A stretch of 14,238 bases of DNA from Actinomycetota bacterium (GCA_947481755.1 CANKHS010000020.1:1-14238), one strand, 5' to 3'; shown: positions 1 through 7,610, counted from the first letter of the stretch. Program-made: numbers and translations. Notes: a model not told the origin generated them from the letters alone.

Positions 1-252
1 CGCTGTCAGGCACAGGGCAAGAACCTCGAGCTCGCGCTCGGGTACTCGCACGCTGTCAAGTACATCGCGCCTGAGGGAATCGAGTTCGAGGTGCCGCAGC
101 CCACGCAGATCATCGTGCGCGGCATCGACAAGCAGCGCGTCGGCCAGGTCGCCGCGGAAATCCGAAAGCTCCGACCGCCAGAGCCCTACAAGGGCAAGGG
201 CATTCGATACGTCGGCGAGCACGTGGTCCGAAAGGTCGGCAAGCGCGCATAG
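1..252 (+). CDS. rplF: 50S ribosomal protein L6, 3' end (5' part outside window)
   Basis: This is the last 83 codons of ribosomal protein L6, a 23S rRNA-binding protein of the large subunit near the factor-binding region. The frame is open from base 1 to the TAG at 250-252. The visible part carries the second L6 domain, with the family signature PEPYKGKGIRYVGE close to the C-terminus followed by a basic end (VVRKVGKRA). The start lies upstream of the window. It is followed after 15 bases by rplR, the standard spc-operon order. Identification is firm from the C-terminal signature; nothing odd was seen. Confidence 0.97.
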   Translation, partial: RCQAQGKNLELALGYSHAVKYIAPEGIEFEVPQPTQIIVRGIDKQRVGQVAAEIRKLRPPEPYKGKGIRYVGEHVVRKVGKRA

Positions 253-267
253 CGTGCGGGGTACACC

Positions 268-615
268 ATGAGCAAAATGACTCCAGTCCAAGCACGACAG
301 CGTCGCCACCGTCGGGTGCGCGGCACGATTACCGGTACCGCCGCGCGTCCGCGCCTGGCCGTCTTCCGGTCCAATTCCGATATCTACGTGCAGGTGATCG
401 ACGACGTGACGGGCACCACCCTCGCGGCCGCCGACTCGCGCACGATCAAGTCCGGCGATAAGTCGGCCAAGGCCAAGGCTACGGGGCTGCTCATTGCTGA
501 GCGCGCCAAGGCAGCAGGCATCAGCAACGTCGTCTTCGACCGCGGCGGGTTTCTCTATCACGGTCGTGTCAAGGCGCTCGCCGATGGTGCGCGCGAGGGA
601 GGTCTCGAGTTCTGA
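268..615 (+). CDS. rplR: 50S ribosomal protein L18
   Basis: L18 (115 aa) binds 5S rRNA and, with L5, helps build the central protuberance of the large subunit. The basic N-terminus (RQRRHRRVRGTITGT) leads into the typical RPRLAVFRSNSDIYVQVIDD segment. The C-terminus contains the conserved VVFDRGGFLYHGRVKALADGAREGGLEF end. Length is normal for the family. The ATG at 268 is the first suitable start after rplF and gives the expected N-terminus. Its TGA stop (613-615) overlaps the ATG of rpsE (615-617) by one base, so rpsE translation is probably coupled to it. Confidence 0.98.
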   Translation: MSKMTPVQARQRRHRRVRGTITGTAARPRLAVFRSNSDIYVQVIDDVTGTTLAAADSRTIKSGDKSAKAKATGLLIAERAKAAGISNVVFDRGGFLYHGRVKALADGAREGGLEF

Positions 616-1193
616 TGGCAAGTCGCGTCGGTACGGATGCACACGGGCGAGAGCTCCACGAGCGCGTCGTCGAGATCAATCGCGTCGCCAAGGTCGTCAA
701 GGGCGGCCGCCGATTCTCCTTCACTGCGCTGGTCGTGGTCGGGGATGAAATCGAGCAGGTTGGTGTTGGCTACGGCAAGGCGAACGAAGTGCCAATGGCG
801 ATTCAGAAGGCGATCGAGGATGCCAAGAAGAATCTCTTCACGGTGCCGCGCCATCACACCACGATCACCCACCAGATCACTGGCGTCTATGGCGCTGGTC
901 GCGTGCTGCTCAAGCCCGCTTCGCAGGGTACGGGCGTGATCGCCGGTGCCGGCGTGCGCGCAGTGCTCGAGCTCGCTGGTATCAAGGATGTCCTGGCCAA
1001 GTCGCTGGGTACGTCGACACCGATCAATCTCTGCCGTGCGGCCGAGAATGGTCTGCGTAGCCTTCGTCGTCCAGAAGACGTCGCTGCGCTGCGTGGTAAG
1101 TCGGTGCACGAGATCCTTCCGCAGCGCGCTAAGAAGCCGGAGACGACTGCTGCGCCTGTTGTCGCCGCTGCATCGGAAGAGGTATCGGCGTGA
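615..1193 (+). CDS. rpsE: 30S ribosomal protein S5
   Basis: S5 (192 aa) is a small-subunit protein that binds 16S rRNA and contributes to decoding fidelity. An N-terminal double-stranded-RNA-binding-type domain is seen around residues 15-80 (RVAKVVKGGRRFSFTALVVV, then GYGKANEVPMAIQKAIEDAK). The C-terminal domain contains GTGVIAGAGVRAVLELAGIKDVLAKSLG. The last 25 or so residues are an Ala/Glu/Thr-rich tail that looks disordered. The ATG start overlaps the rplR stop. The TGA stop (1191-1193) overlaps the GTG start of rpmD at 1190, so three successive genes appear translationally coupled. Confidence 0.98.
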   Translation: MASRVGTDAHGRELHERVVEINRVAKVVKGGRRFSFTALVVVGDEIEQVGVGYGKANEVPMAIQKAIEDAKKNLFTVPRHHTTITHQITGVYGAGRVLLKPASQGTGVIAGAGVRAVLELAGIKDVLAKSLGTSTPINLCRAAENGLRSLRRPEDVAALRGKSVHEILPQRAKKPETTAAPVVAAASEEVSA

Positions 1194-1375
1194 GCTTGAA
1201 GGTCACCCAAGTTAAGTCGACGATCGGCGTTCAGCAGGAGCATCGCGGCACGTTGCGCGCGCTCGGCCTGCGCCGCATTGGCATGTCGCGTGTCCATACG
1301 GACTCCGCGTCGTTGCAGGGCATGCTGCATCAGGTGTCGTATCTTGTGAAGGTCGAAGAGGTAGACGCTAAATGA
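1190..1375 (+). CDS. rpmD: 50S ribosomal protein L30
   Basis: L30 (61 aa) is a small single-domain protein of the large subunit, present in many but not all bacteria. The sequence fits the family: LKVTQVKSTIGVQQEHRGTL followed by RALGLRRIGMSRVHTDSASLQGMLHQVSYLVKVEE. The GTG start at 1190 lies inside the end of rpsE (GTGA overlap) and is the only start that gives a full-length L30. The gene ends at TGA 1373-1375, overlapping the ATG of rplO at 1372. Confidence 0.97.
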   Translation: MSLKVTQVKSTIGVQQEHRGTLRALGLRRIGMSRVHTDSASLQGMLHQVSYLVKVEEVDAK

Positions 1376-1884
1376 CCGAACTCATTACCCTCAGCAATCT
1401 GAGCCCCGCACCGGGTTCCACGAAGGCGCGCAAGCGTGTTGGTCGTGGTAATGGCAGCGGCACGGGCAAGACCTCTGGCCGTGGCCAGAAGGGTCAGAAG
1501 TCCCGTTCCGGCTCCCACAGCATGCGACCTGGCTTCGAGGGCGGGCAGATGCCGCTCTACATGCGCACCGGCAAGCTCCGCGGCCCGCACATGAAGAAGT
1601 CGATGCCGATGGGTCCCTTCCGCACGCAGACCGAGATCGTCAACATCGGTGATGTGGCTGAGAAGTTTCCGGCTGGCACCGAGGTCACTCCTGAGATGTT
1701 GGTTGCCTGTGGGCTCTTGAGCCGCATCAAGCATCCTCTGAAGGTCTTGGGCGAGGGCGATATCACGCACGCTCTGACCATCCATGCTCACGGGTTTTCC
1801 GCCTCTGCCAAGGCCAAGATCGAGGCTGCTGGCGGTACCGCTGCTGTCATCGAGCGCGCCCCGGCGGATGGATCTGACGCGTAG
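1372..1884 (+). CDS. rplO: 50S ribosomal protein L15
   Basis: L15 (170 aa) is a large-subunit assembly protein. The N-terminal Gly/Arg/Lys-rich extension that threads into rRNA is clear (KARKRVGRGNGSGTGKTSGR, then GQKGQKSRSGSHSMRPGFEGGQMPL), followed by the globular domain with VKVLGEGDITHALTIHAHGFSASAKAKIEAAGG-type features. A short C-terminal tail beyond the usual core (VIERAPADGSDA) makes it a little longer than the common form. The ATG overlaps the rpmD stop. secY follows after nine bases. Confidence 0.98.
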   Translation: MTELITLSNLSPAPGSTKARKRVGRGNGSGTGKTSGRGQKGQKSRSGSHSMRPGFEGGQMPLYMRTGKLRGPHMKKSMPMGPFRTQTEIVNIGDVAEKFPAGTEVTPEMLVACGLLSRIKHPLKVLGEGDITHALTIHAHGFSASAKAKIEAAGGTAAVIERAPADGSDA

Positions 1885-1893
1885 GCAGCGAGG

Positions 1894-3168
1894 ATGCTGA
1901 CTGCAGTTGTCAACTCGTTCCGGGTTCCGGAGCTGCGCAATCGCCTGTTGTTTACGGCGGCGATGCTGTTGCTCTACCGTGCGGGTTCGTGGCTGCCGAC
2001 GCCAGGTGTAAATACGGCGGAGGTTCAGAACCTCTTTAGTGGTGGTGCCGGCTCGACGATCCTCGGCTACCTCAACATGTTCTCCGGCCAGGCGCTGCAG
2101 AACCTCTCGTTCTTCGCGCTGGGGATCATGCCGTACATCACGGCGTCGATCATCATGCAGCTCATGACGGTCGTCCTCCCACAATTGGAGGCGCTGCAGA
2201 AGGAAGGCGAGGCCGGGCAGAAGCGCATCACGCAGTACACGCGTTATCTGACCGTGGTGCTGGCGTTCCTGCAGTCGATTGGGTACGTGATTTTGTTCCA
2301 CAACGGCTCGGTGATCGGCGGCTCCAACTCGCTGACGAGCCTCACGCCACGTTCGTTCATCCTGATTGTCGTGACGCTGACGGCGGGTACAACGATCCTG
2401 ATGTGGATGGGTGAGCTGATCACGCAGCGCGGTATCGGTAACGGTCAGTCGCTCTTGATCTTCGCCTCGATCCTCGTGTCGCTGCCTGTCGGCGTACGGG
2501 CCTGGGCCAACTCGGGCACCTTCCAGCGCCTGTCCTTGCCGATCATCATTCTCGCCGTTGTTGTCGCCGTCGTGTACGTCAACGAGGGGCAGCGCCGGAT
2601 CCCGATCCAGTACGCGAAACGCATGGTGGGCCGCCGCATGACCCAAGGCGGCTCCACCTATATGCCGTTGCGCGTCAATATGGCGGGCGTGATTCCGGTC
2701 ATCTTCGCGGTGGCCGTGATGTTCCTGCCGCCGACGATCGGCCAGCTTGTGCCATCGCTCAACTTCCTCGCGGACTGGTTCCAGCCGGCAAGTTGGGCTG
2801 CGATCATCCTCGAGTTTGGTCTGATCGTGATGTTCTCGTTCTTCTACACGGCCGTCCAGTTCAACCCGGTTGAGCAGGCTGAGAACCTCAAGAAGTACGG
2901 CGGCTTCATCCCCGGCGTGCGGCCTGGTCGACCGACTGCGCAGTATCTCGATCGCGTGATGACGCGGTTGACGTTGCCCGGTTCGCTGTTCCTCGGCTCG
3001 ATCGCGGTCCTACCGACGATCTTCATTAAGTACGGTGGTTTCTCGCAGGCCGTCGCCCAGGCGCTCGGTGGTACATCAATCCTGATCATCGTCGGCGTCG
3101 CTCTCGACACCATGCGACAGATGGAATCGCAGGTCATGATGCGCCATTACGACGGCTTCCTGAAGTAA
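1894..3168 (+). CDS. secY: Protein translocase subunit SecY
   Basis: SecY (424 aa) is the channel-forming subunit of the SecYEG translocon in the cytoplasmic membrane, exporting and inserting unfolded proteins. The N-terminus (MLTAVVNSFRVPELRNRLLF) is typical, followed by the first membrane helix, the plug region (GGAGSTILGYLNMF) and the signature FALGIMPYITASIIMQLM. The cytoplasmic loop RIPIQYAKRMVGRRMTQGGS and the late loop GGFIPGVRPGRPTAQYLDRV, which contact ribosome and SecA in the family, are intact. Ten hydrophobic segments fit the normal topology. GAGG lies directly against the ATG, so the Shine-Dalgarno spacing is poor. The start is chosen from N-terminal homology. Confidence 0.98.
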   Translation: MLTAVVNSFRVPELRNRLLFTAAMLLLYRAGSWLPTPGVNTAEVQNLFSGGAGSTILGYLNMFSGQALQNLSFFALGIMPYITASIIMQLMTVVLPQLEALQKEGEAGQKRITQYTRYLTVVLAFLQSIGYVILFHNGSVIGGSNSLTSLTPRSFILIVVTLTAGTTILMWMGELITQRGIGNGQSLLIFASILVSLPVGVRAWANSGTFQRLSLPIIILAVVVAVVYVNEGQRRIPIQYAKRMVGRRMTQGGSTYMPLRVNMAGVIPVIFAVAVMFLPPTIGQLVPSLNFLADWFQPASWAAIILEFGLIVMFSFFYTAVQFNPVEQAENLKKYGGFIPGVRPGRPTAQYLDRVMTRLTLPGSLFLGSIAVLPTIFIKYGGFSQAVAQALGGTSILIIVGVALDTMRQMESQVMMRHYDGFLK

Positions 3169-3170
3169 AC

Positions 3171-3824
3171 GTGCCTGGCGCGTATCTCATCTTCGGCCCG
3201 CCCGGAGCGGGCAAGGGCACGCAGGCTCCGCGCCTCGCTGCGCGACTCGCCGTGCCGCACATCGCGACAGGCGACATGTTGCGCGCGCACGTCAAGGGCA
3301 ACACGCCGCTCGGTATTGAAGCCAAGGGCTACATGGATGCGGGCGACCTCGTCCCCGACGATCTCGTCGTGCGGATGTTGGGCGAACGCATCGCCGAACC
3401 AGATGCCGCGGGTGGTTTTCTGCTCGACGGTTTCCCGCGCACCGTGCCACAGGCAGTTGCGCTCGATCAGATGTTGGCCGAACGCGGACGACCGCTCGAC
3501 TGCGTGCTCGTGCTTGATGTCTCCGAGGAGGAGGTCGTGCGGCGCATCTCGGGCCGCCTCGTCGCCAAGAACGGGCGCATCTACCACGAGCTTTATGACC
3601 CACCCAAGGTGCCTGGCATCGATGACGACGAAGGCCTGCCGTTGGAGCGTCGTCCCGACGATGAGGCCGATGTCGTGCGTAACCGTTATCGCAACGTTTA
3701 TCTCGCGCAGACGCTCCCCGTGCGCGAGCACTACCAGCAGGTCGGCGTGCGCGAGGTCTTGATCGACGGCATGGGTACCACCGACGACGTCGCCGCCCGG
3801 CTCGACGCGGCTCTGCCTGCGTGA
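3171..3824 (+). CDS. adk: Adenylate kinase
   Basis: Adenylate kinase (217 aa) interconverts ATP + AMP and 2 ADP in the cytosol. The P-loop GPPGAGKGT is at residues 9-17, the AMP-binding region TGDMLRAHV follows, and the DGFPRT motif is at residues 86-91. The LID region (about 127-164) is the long form (IYHELYDPPKVPGIDD). It has none of the four cysteines of zinc-binding LIDs, so this is a metal-free LID as in Escherichia coli. The GTG at 3171, two bases after the secY stop, is the only start placed to include the first beta strand. The stop overlaps the map start. Confidence 0.98.
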   Translation: MPGAYLIFGPPGAGKGTQAPRLAARLAVPHIATGDMLRAHVKGNTPLGIEAKGYMDAGDLVPDDLVVRMLGERIAEPDAAGGFLLDGFPRTVPQAVALDQMLAERGRPLDCVLVLDVSEEEVVRRISGRLVAKNGRIYHELYDPPKVPGIDDDEGLPLERRPDDEADVVRNRYRNVYLAQTLPVREHYQQVGVREVLIDGMGTTDDVAARLDAALPA

Positions 3825-4600
3825 TTCACCGAAAGTCGCCCAACGACCTCGATCGCATGGCGGCAGCTGGTGCGATCGTCGCAGAGACGCTTGGGTTGCT
3901 CGCTGAGAGCGCGCGGCCGGGCATGTCGACGCTTGACCTGGACGAGATCGCCGAGCGCCACATCCGTGCTGCTGGCGGTGTGCCGACCTTCAAGGGCTAT
4001 CACGGTTTTCCCGGTTCGATCTGCGCCTCGCCGAACGACATGATCGTCCACGGCATTCCGAGCGACGCGGTCGTGTTGGCAGAGGGCGACATTCTGTCGA
4101 TCGACGTCGGCGTGACGCGCCAGGGTTTTGTTGGCGACTCCGCCGTCACGATTATGATCGGCGAGGTTCCTGAGGCAACCAAGGCACTGCTCCGTACCTG
4201 CCAGGCATCGCTCGCCGCCGCGGTTGAGGTCTGCCAGGTCGGTGGGCGGGTCGGCGACATTGGTCATGCCGTCCAAGGCGTGGTGGAGGCAGCAGGGTTC
4301 GCCGTCGTGCGCGATCTGGTCGGGCACGGCGTTGGCCGTTCGATGCACGAAGACCCGCAGGTACGCAATTACGGCGATGCTGGCACGGGTCCTGAGCTCA
4401 AAACAGGCATGACGCTTGCGATTGAGCCAATGATCACCGCCGGCGCCTATGACATCGTCGTGGACGAGGATGGGTGGTCGATCTTTACCACCGATCAGTC
4501 GCTTGCAGCCCATTTTGAGCACACCGTGGCGATTACCGATGACGGCCCGCGGATCCTCACATTGGCTCAAGGAACCTCAATTGTGGACGCCGAGATCTAA
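3821..4600 (+). CDS. map: Methionine aminopeptidase, type I
   Basis: Map (259 aa) removes the initiator methionine from nascent proteins, a dimetal hydrolase acting at the ribosome exit. The five metal ligands are D95, D106, H169, E202 and E233, in SIDVGV, VGDSAV, GHGVG, IEPM and HFEHTV. The substrate-side histidine is H77 (VHGIP). The segment before it reads ICASPNDMIVHGIP instead of the common CTSVNEVVCHGIP form, a mild variation. No N-terminal zinc-finger extension is present, so it is the short type Ia form. The GTG start at 3821 overlaps the adk stop (GTGA). infA, its usual downstream neighbour, is missing. Confidence 0.97.
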   Translation: MIHRKSPNDLDRMAAAGAIVAETLGLLAESARPGMSTLDLDEIAERHIRAAGGVPTFKGYHGFPGSICASPNDMIVHGIPSDAVVLAEGDILSIDVGVTRQGFVGDSAVTIMIGEVPEATKALLRTCQASLAAAVEVCQVGGRVGDIGHAVQGVVEAAGFAVVRDLVGHGVGRSMHEDPQVRNYGDAGTGPELKTGMTLAIEPMITAGAYDIVVDEDGWSIFTTDQSLAAHFEHTVAITDDGPRILTLAQGTSIVDAEI

Positions 4601-4629
4601 TGTGCCTGACGCATCAGCTTTCAGGGTTC

Positions 4630-4638
4630 TGCTACCGT
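4630..4638 (+). promoter_or_regulatory. Candidate extended -10 promoter ahead of rpmJ and the alpha operon
   Basis: TGC at 4630-4632 followed by TACCGT at 4633-4638 fits an extended -10 element (TGN plus TANNNT). No good -35 hexamer stands 16-18 bases upstream; CTGACG at 4606-4611 is too far away. If used, transcription would begin near 4645 and give a leader of about 70 bases before rpmJ. The site lies in the largest gap of the ribosomal cluster, where a separate alpha-operon promoter would make sense. This is a motif match only. Confidence 0.35.
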
Positions 4639-4657
4639 GCGCTTCCGCGCTCGGAGA

Positions 4658-4671
4658 GTGTCTCGCGACAC
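4658..4671 (+). other. Small hairpin in the leader upstream of rpmJ
   Basis: GTGTC (4658-4662) and GACAC (4667-4671) form a perfect 5-base-pair stem around the tetraloop TCGC. It sits between the candidate -10 element and the rpmJ ribosome-binding site, where a leader structure could influence alpha-operon expression. No T-run follows, so it is not a classical terminator. A 5-bp stem may occur by chance in GC-rich DNA. Confidence 0.25.
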
Positions 4672-4715
4672 GCCCTGCGCAGTCCATTTACCGATCTAGA
4701 TCACCCGAGGGTTCC

Positions 4716-4829
4716 ATGAAGGTGCGTCCCAGCGTTAAGCCGATGTGTGACAAATGCCGAGTGATTCGGCGTTCCGGCGTGGTGCACGTAATTTGCCCGA
4801 ATCCTCGTCATAAGCAGCGTCAGGGGTAG
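4716..4829 (+). CDS. rpmJ: 50S ribosomal protein L36
   Basis: L36 (37 aa) is the smallest large-subunit protein and holds a zinc ribbon. The start is MKVRPSVKPMCDKCRVIRRS. The zinc ligands are C11, C14, C27 and H32, so this is the zinc-binding (C+) form. The ATG at 4716 is preceded by GAGG at 4707-4710 with a five-base spacing. The same frame stays open far upstream inside map, but the family length and ribosome-binding site fix the start here. rpsM follows after two bases. The gene directly follows map, without the infA gene usually seen between them. Confidence 0.97.
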   Translation: MKVRPSVKPMCDKCRVIRRSGVVHVICPNPRHKQRQG

Positions 4830-4831
4830 TC

Positions 4832-5203
4832 ATGGCACGTATCGCTGGAGTCAACATCCCCCGGGAAAAGCGCGTTGAGATTGGGCTGACGTACATCTAC
4901 GGCATCGGCCGCTCGACCGCACAGTCCGTCTGCAAGGAACTCGGTATCGGCTCGGAGCAGAAGGTTCGCGATCTGACCGACGAGGAAGTCGCCCGCATTC
5001 GTGCGTACATCGACTCCAACGTCCAGGTCGAAGGCGACCTGCGCCGCGAGCGCTCCGCAAATATCAAGCGTCTGATGGAGATCGGTTGCTACCGCGGTGT
5101 TCGTCACCGTCGTGGCCTGCCCGTCCACGGTCAGCGCACCAAGACCAACGCACGTACCCGGAAAGGCCCGAAGAAGACCGTCGGGCGCAGCCGTAAGGCT
5201 TAA
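4832..5203 (+). CDS. rpsM: 30S ribosomal protein S13
   Basis: S13 (123 aa) sits at the head of the small subunit and contacts the large subunit and P-site tRNA. The N-terminus MARIAGVNIPREKRVEIGLT and the helix-hairpin-helix-like YGIGRSTAQSVCKELGI are diagnostic. The RGVRHRRGLPVHGQRTKTNA block and the basic tail (RKGPKKTVGRSRKA) that reaches tRNA are complete. Length is normal. The ATG has AGGGG six to ten bases upstream, inside the end of rpmJ. rpsK follows after 20 bases, as in the classical alpha operon. Confidence 0.98.
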   Translation: MARIAGVNIPREKRVEIGLTYIYGIGRSTAQSVCKELGIGSEQKVRDLTDEEVARIRAYIDSNVQVEGDLRRERSANIKRLMEIGCYRGVRHRRGLPVHGQRTKTNARTRKGPKKTVGRSRKA

Positions 5204-5223
5204 GGAAAGGATCGACCCGCTTC

Positions 5224-5631
5224 ATGGCTCCTCCCCGAAAACCCGGTGGTACTCGCGGTCGCACGCGTCGCAAGGTGCGCAAGAATATCGCTATTGGCCA
5301 GGCCCACATCAAGACGTCGTTCAACAACACGATCGTCGCTCTGACCGACCGCGAAGGCAACGTCCTCGCGTGGAAGAGTGCTGGCGCCGCTGGATTCAAG
5401 GGTTCGCGCAAGTCGACGCCGTTCGCCGCTCAGGTGACCGCCGACCTGTGTGCGCGTGAGGGCATGGAACATGGTCTCCAGAAGATCGAAGTGTTTCTGA
5501 AGGGTCCCGGCTCTGGTCGTGAGACCGCGATGCGCTCCCTTCAGGCTGCTGGACTCGAGATCATCGGTGTCCGCGACGTATCCCCGCAGGCCCACAACGG
5601 CTGCCGTGCCCGCAAACGGCGCCGGGTCTAA
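5224..5631 (+). CDS. rpsK: 30S ribosomal protein S11
   Basis: S11 (135 aa) lies on the platform of the small subunit and shapes the E-site/mRNA exit region. After a basic N-terminal tail (MAPPRKPGGTRGRTRRKVRK) the core begins with the typical GQAHIKTSFNNTIVALTDRE. It continues with the conserved GFKGSRKSTPFAAQ and GPGSGRETAMRSLQAAGLEI, and ends in PQAHNGCRARKRRRV. The ATG at 5224 follows a weak AAGGAAAGGA stretch that is rather distant. The stop codon overlaps the Shine-Dalgarno sequence of rpsD. Confidence 0.98.
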   Translation: MAPPRKPGGTRGRTRRKVRKNIAIGQAHIKTSFNNTIVALTDREGNVLAWKSAGAAGFKGSRKSTPFAAQVTADLCAREGMEHGLQKIEVFLKGPGSGRETAMRSLQAAGLEIIGVRDVSPQAHNGCRARKRRRV

Positions 5632-5645
5632 GGAGACTGTAGAAG

Positions 5646-6266
5646 ATGGCTCGAGTTACCGATCCTAAGTGTCGTCAGTGCCGCCGTGAGGGCGTCAAGC
5701 TGTTCCTCAAGGGTGAGCGTTGTCTGACCGAGAAGTGCGCCGTTGAGCGCCGCTCCTATCCGCCGGGCCAGCATGGCCGCGGCCGCATCAAGCAGTCTGA
5801 GTACTTGCTGCAGTTGCGCGAGAAGCAGAAGGCCCGCCGCTACTACGGCGTGCTGGAGAAGCAGTTCCGCAACTACTACGCGAAGGCTTCGCGTCGCCAG
5901 GGCATCACGGGTGAGGAGCTTTTGCGCCTCCTCGAGCTGCGCCTCGACAACGTCGTCTATCGCCTCGGTTTCGCCGCGTCGCGTGCGCAGGCTCGTCAGC
6001 TCGTGCGCCACGGCCACTTCCATGTCAACGGTCGTCGGGTCAACATCCCTTCGTACCAAGTTCGGACAGACGACATCGTTTCGTTGCGCCCTGGTGCAGC
6101 AGGCGAGGTCGCGGTCCGCAACGCGACAGACCTCACGGCGTCTGTAGCCAACTGGCTGCAGGCTGACCATGACAACCTCACGGGCAAGGTTGTTCGTATG
6201 CCTGACCGTGAGGAGATCGATACCCCTGTCCAAGAGCAGCTGATCGTGGAGCTGTACTCGAAGTGA
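5646..6266 (+). CDS. rpsD: 30S ribosomal protein S4, zinc-binding form
   Basis: S4 (206 aa) is a primary 16S rRNA-binding protein that nucleates small-subunit assembly. In some bacteria it also represses the alpha operon. C9, C12, C26 and C31 form the zinc site of the C+ variant. The S4 RNA-binding fold is seen at about residues 95-155 (ELRLDNVVYRLGFAASRAQA, then RQLVRHGHFHVNGRRVNIPS), and the C-terminus EQLIVELYSK is typical. AAGGAG at 5630-5635, overlapping the rpsK stop, is a good ribosome-binding site ten bases from the ATG. The TGA stop overlaps the GTG of rpoA. Confidence 0.98.
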   Translation: MARVTDPKCRQCRREGVKLFLKGERCLTEKCAVERRSYPPGQHGRGRIKQSEYLLQLREKQKARRYYGVLEKQFRNYYAKASRRQGITGEELLRLLELRLDNVVYRLGFAASRAQARQLVRHGHFHVNGRRVNIPSYQVRTDDIVSLRPGAAGEVAVRNATDLTASVANWLQADHDNLTGKVVRMPDREEIDTPVQEQLIVELYSK

Positions 6267-7228
6267 GCACCCGCATGCTTGAATTCCAGATGCCACAGAT
6301 CGTCCATGAAGAGGTCTCCGCTACTGAGGGAGTCTTCGTTGTGGAGCCCCTCGAGCGTGGCTTCGGCTACACGTTCGGCAACTCGCTTCGCCGCGTGTTG
6401 CTCTCCTCGTTGGAGGGCGCTGCTGTCACGAGCGTTCGCATCGAGGGCGCGCAGCACGAGTTCACGACGGTGCCGGGTGTCCGCGAGGACGTCACCGACA
6501 TCATCCTGAACCTCAAGGGCCTAATCCTCAACATTGAGGGTGATGCTCCCGAGGTCGAGGCTGACATCGTCAAGTCCGGCCCTGGCGTCGTGACGGCTGC
6601 CGATATTGCAATTGCTGGTCCCGTTGAGATCCTCAACAAGGATCTTGTGATCTGCAACCTCGCAGCCAAGTCGAAGCTCGAGATGTCGCTGACCATTGGT
6701 CGCGGCCGTGGCTACGTACCCGCCTCCGAGAACAAGGACTTCGAGACGACGATCGGTGTGATCCCCGTCGACTCGATCTTCTCGCCCGTCCGCCGTGTCA
6801 CGTACACGGTCGAGCCGGCGCGTGTCGGTTCGGATACGGACTTCGACAAGCTCACGCTGCACGTCAAGACGAACGGCGCGATTGATCCGAAGGAAGCAGT
6901 CACCAAGGCTGCCGAAATTCTGATTCGTCAGCTCAACATCTTCGCCAACATGGATACGGCCGAGTTGGCCCGTAGCCTCGAGGTGAGCATGCCCGAGTAC
7001 GACGTCGCCCCGACGAACGGGATGGAGCACATCCTGATCGAGGAGCTCGAGCTTGGCGTCCGCTCGTACAACTGCCTCAAGCGCGTTGGCATCGAGACGG
7101 TTGGCGACCTCGTTGCCAAGTCGGATCGTGACCTCGCCGCCATCCCGAACTTCGGTCGCAAGTCGATCGACGAGATTCGTGCGGCACTCGGTGCCCATGG
7201 TCTGCGGCTGCGCGGGGACGAGGGCTAA
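6263..7228 (+). CDS. rpoA: DNA-directed RNA polymerase subunit alpha
   Basis: RpoA (321 aa) dimerises to start assembly of core RNA polymerase and contacts activators and upstream promoter DNA. The N-terminal domain (about 1-230) shows the conserved PLERGFGYTFGNSLRRVLLS and KLTLHVKTNGAIDPKEAVTKA-type segments. A linker leads to the C-terminal domain from about residue 252. There VRSYNCLKRVGIETVGDLV places R267 where E. coli has the DNA-contacting R265, and IPNFGRKSIDEIRAAL closes the fold. The GTG at 6263 overlaps the rpsD stop (GTGA) and suits the N-terminus. An internal ATG at codon 5 is a possible alternative. Confidence 0.98.
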   Translation: MSTRMLEFQMPQIVHEEVSATEGVFVVEPLERGFGYTFGNSLRRVLLSSLEGAAVTSVRIEGAQHEFTTVPGVREDVTDIILNLKGLILNIEGDAPEVEADIVKSGPGVVTAADIAIAGPVEILNKDLVICNLAAKSKLEMSLTIGRGRGYVPASENKDFETTIGVIPVDSIFSPVRRVTYTVEPARVGSDTDFDKLTLHVKTNGAIDPKEAVTKAAEILIRQLNIFANMDTAELARSLEVSMPEYDVAPTNGMEHILIEELELGVRSYNCLKRVGIETVGDLVAKSDRDLAAIPNFGRKSIDEIRAALGAHGLRLRGDEG

Positions 7229-7230
7229 CC

Positions 7231-7584
7231 ATGCGACACGCACGCAAAGGACGCGTCCTTGGGCGCGATTCCGCGCACCGCAAGGCGCTGTTTTCGAACC
7301 TGACTGGCTCGCTCGTCGAGCACGGCCGGATCACGACGACACTCGCCAAGGCCAAGGAAGTGCGGCCGATCGCAGAGAAGATGGTCACGCTCGGTAAGCG
7401 TGGCGACTTGCACGCTCGCCGTCAGGCTAAGGCCTATCTGCGCAGCGGCGACGTCGTGCACGCGTTGTTTGCCGAGGTCGCACCGAAGTTCGCCGAGCGC
7501 CCGGGTGGCTACACCCGAATCGTCAAGCTTGGACCTCGCTCCGGGGATAACGCCGAGATGGCGATCCTCGAGTGGGTCGAGTGA
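7231..7584 (+). CDS. rplQ: 50S ribosomal protein L17
   Basis: L17 (117 aa) lies near the polypeptide exit of the large subunit. The N-terminus MRHARKGRVLGRDSAHRKAL and the following FSNLTGSLVEHGRITTTLAK are the family signature, with KEVRPIAEKMVTLGKRGDLH next. The C-terminus YTRIVKLGPRSGDNAEMAIL is complete. The ATG at 7231 is two bases after the rpoA stop, so coupling is likely. It is the last ribosomal gene of the cluster. Transcription may run on into the next three genes, since the gap after it is under 30 bases and holds no terminator hairpin. Confidence 0.98.
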   Translation: MRHARKGRVLGRDSAHRKALFSNLTGSLVEHGRITTTLAKAKEVRPIAEKMVTLGKRGDLHARRQAKAYLRSGDVVHALFAEVAPKFAERPGGYTRIVKLGPRSGDNAEMAILEWVE

Positions 7585-7610
7585 GCTAACAGTCGGCGTG
7601 TGCGGTGGGC

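Noticed and set aside
1330..2646. Long minus-strand open frame (438 codons) opposite rplO and secY
   Set aside because: It is a shadow of the high-GC coding strand: His/Arg/Asp-rich, low-complexity translation without any domain pattern, fully covered by two certain genes.
3731..4570. Minus-strand open frame (279 codons) opposite map
   Set aside because: The translation has the same shadow-type composition and no recognisable motif, and map on the other strand carries all catalytic residues.
4449..4715. Upstream in-frame extension of rpmJ
   Set aside because: It overlaps map in another frame and L36 is 37 residues long in nearly all bacteria. The ATG at 4716 has its own GAGG.
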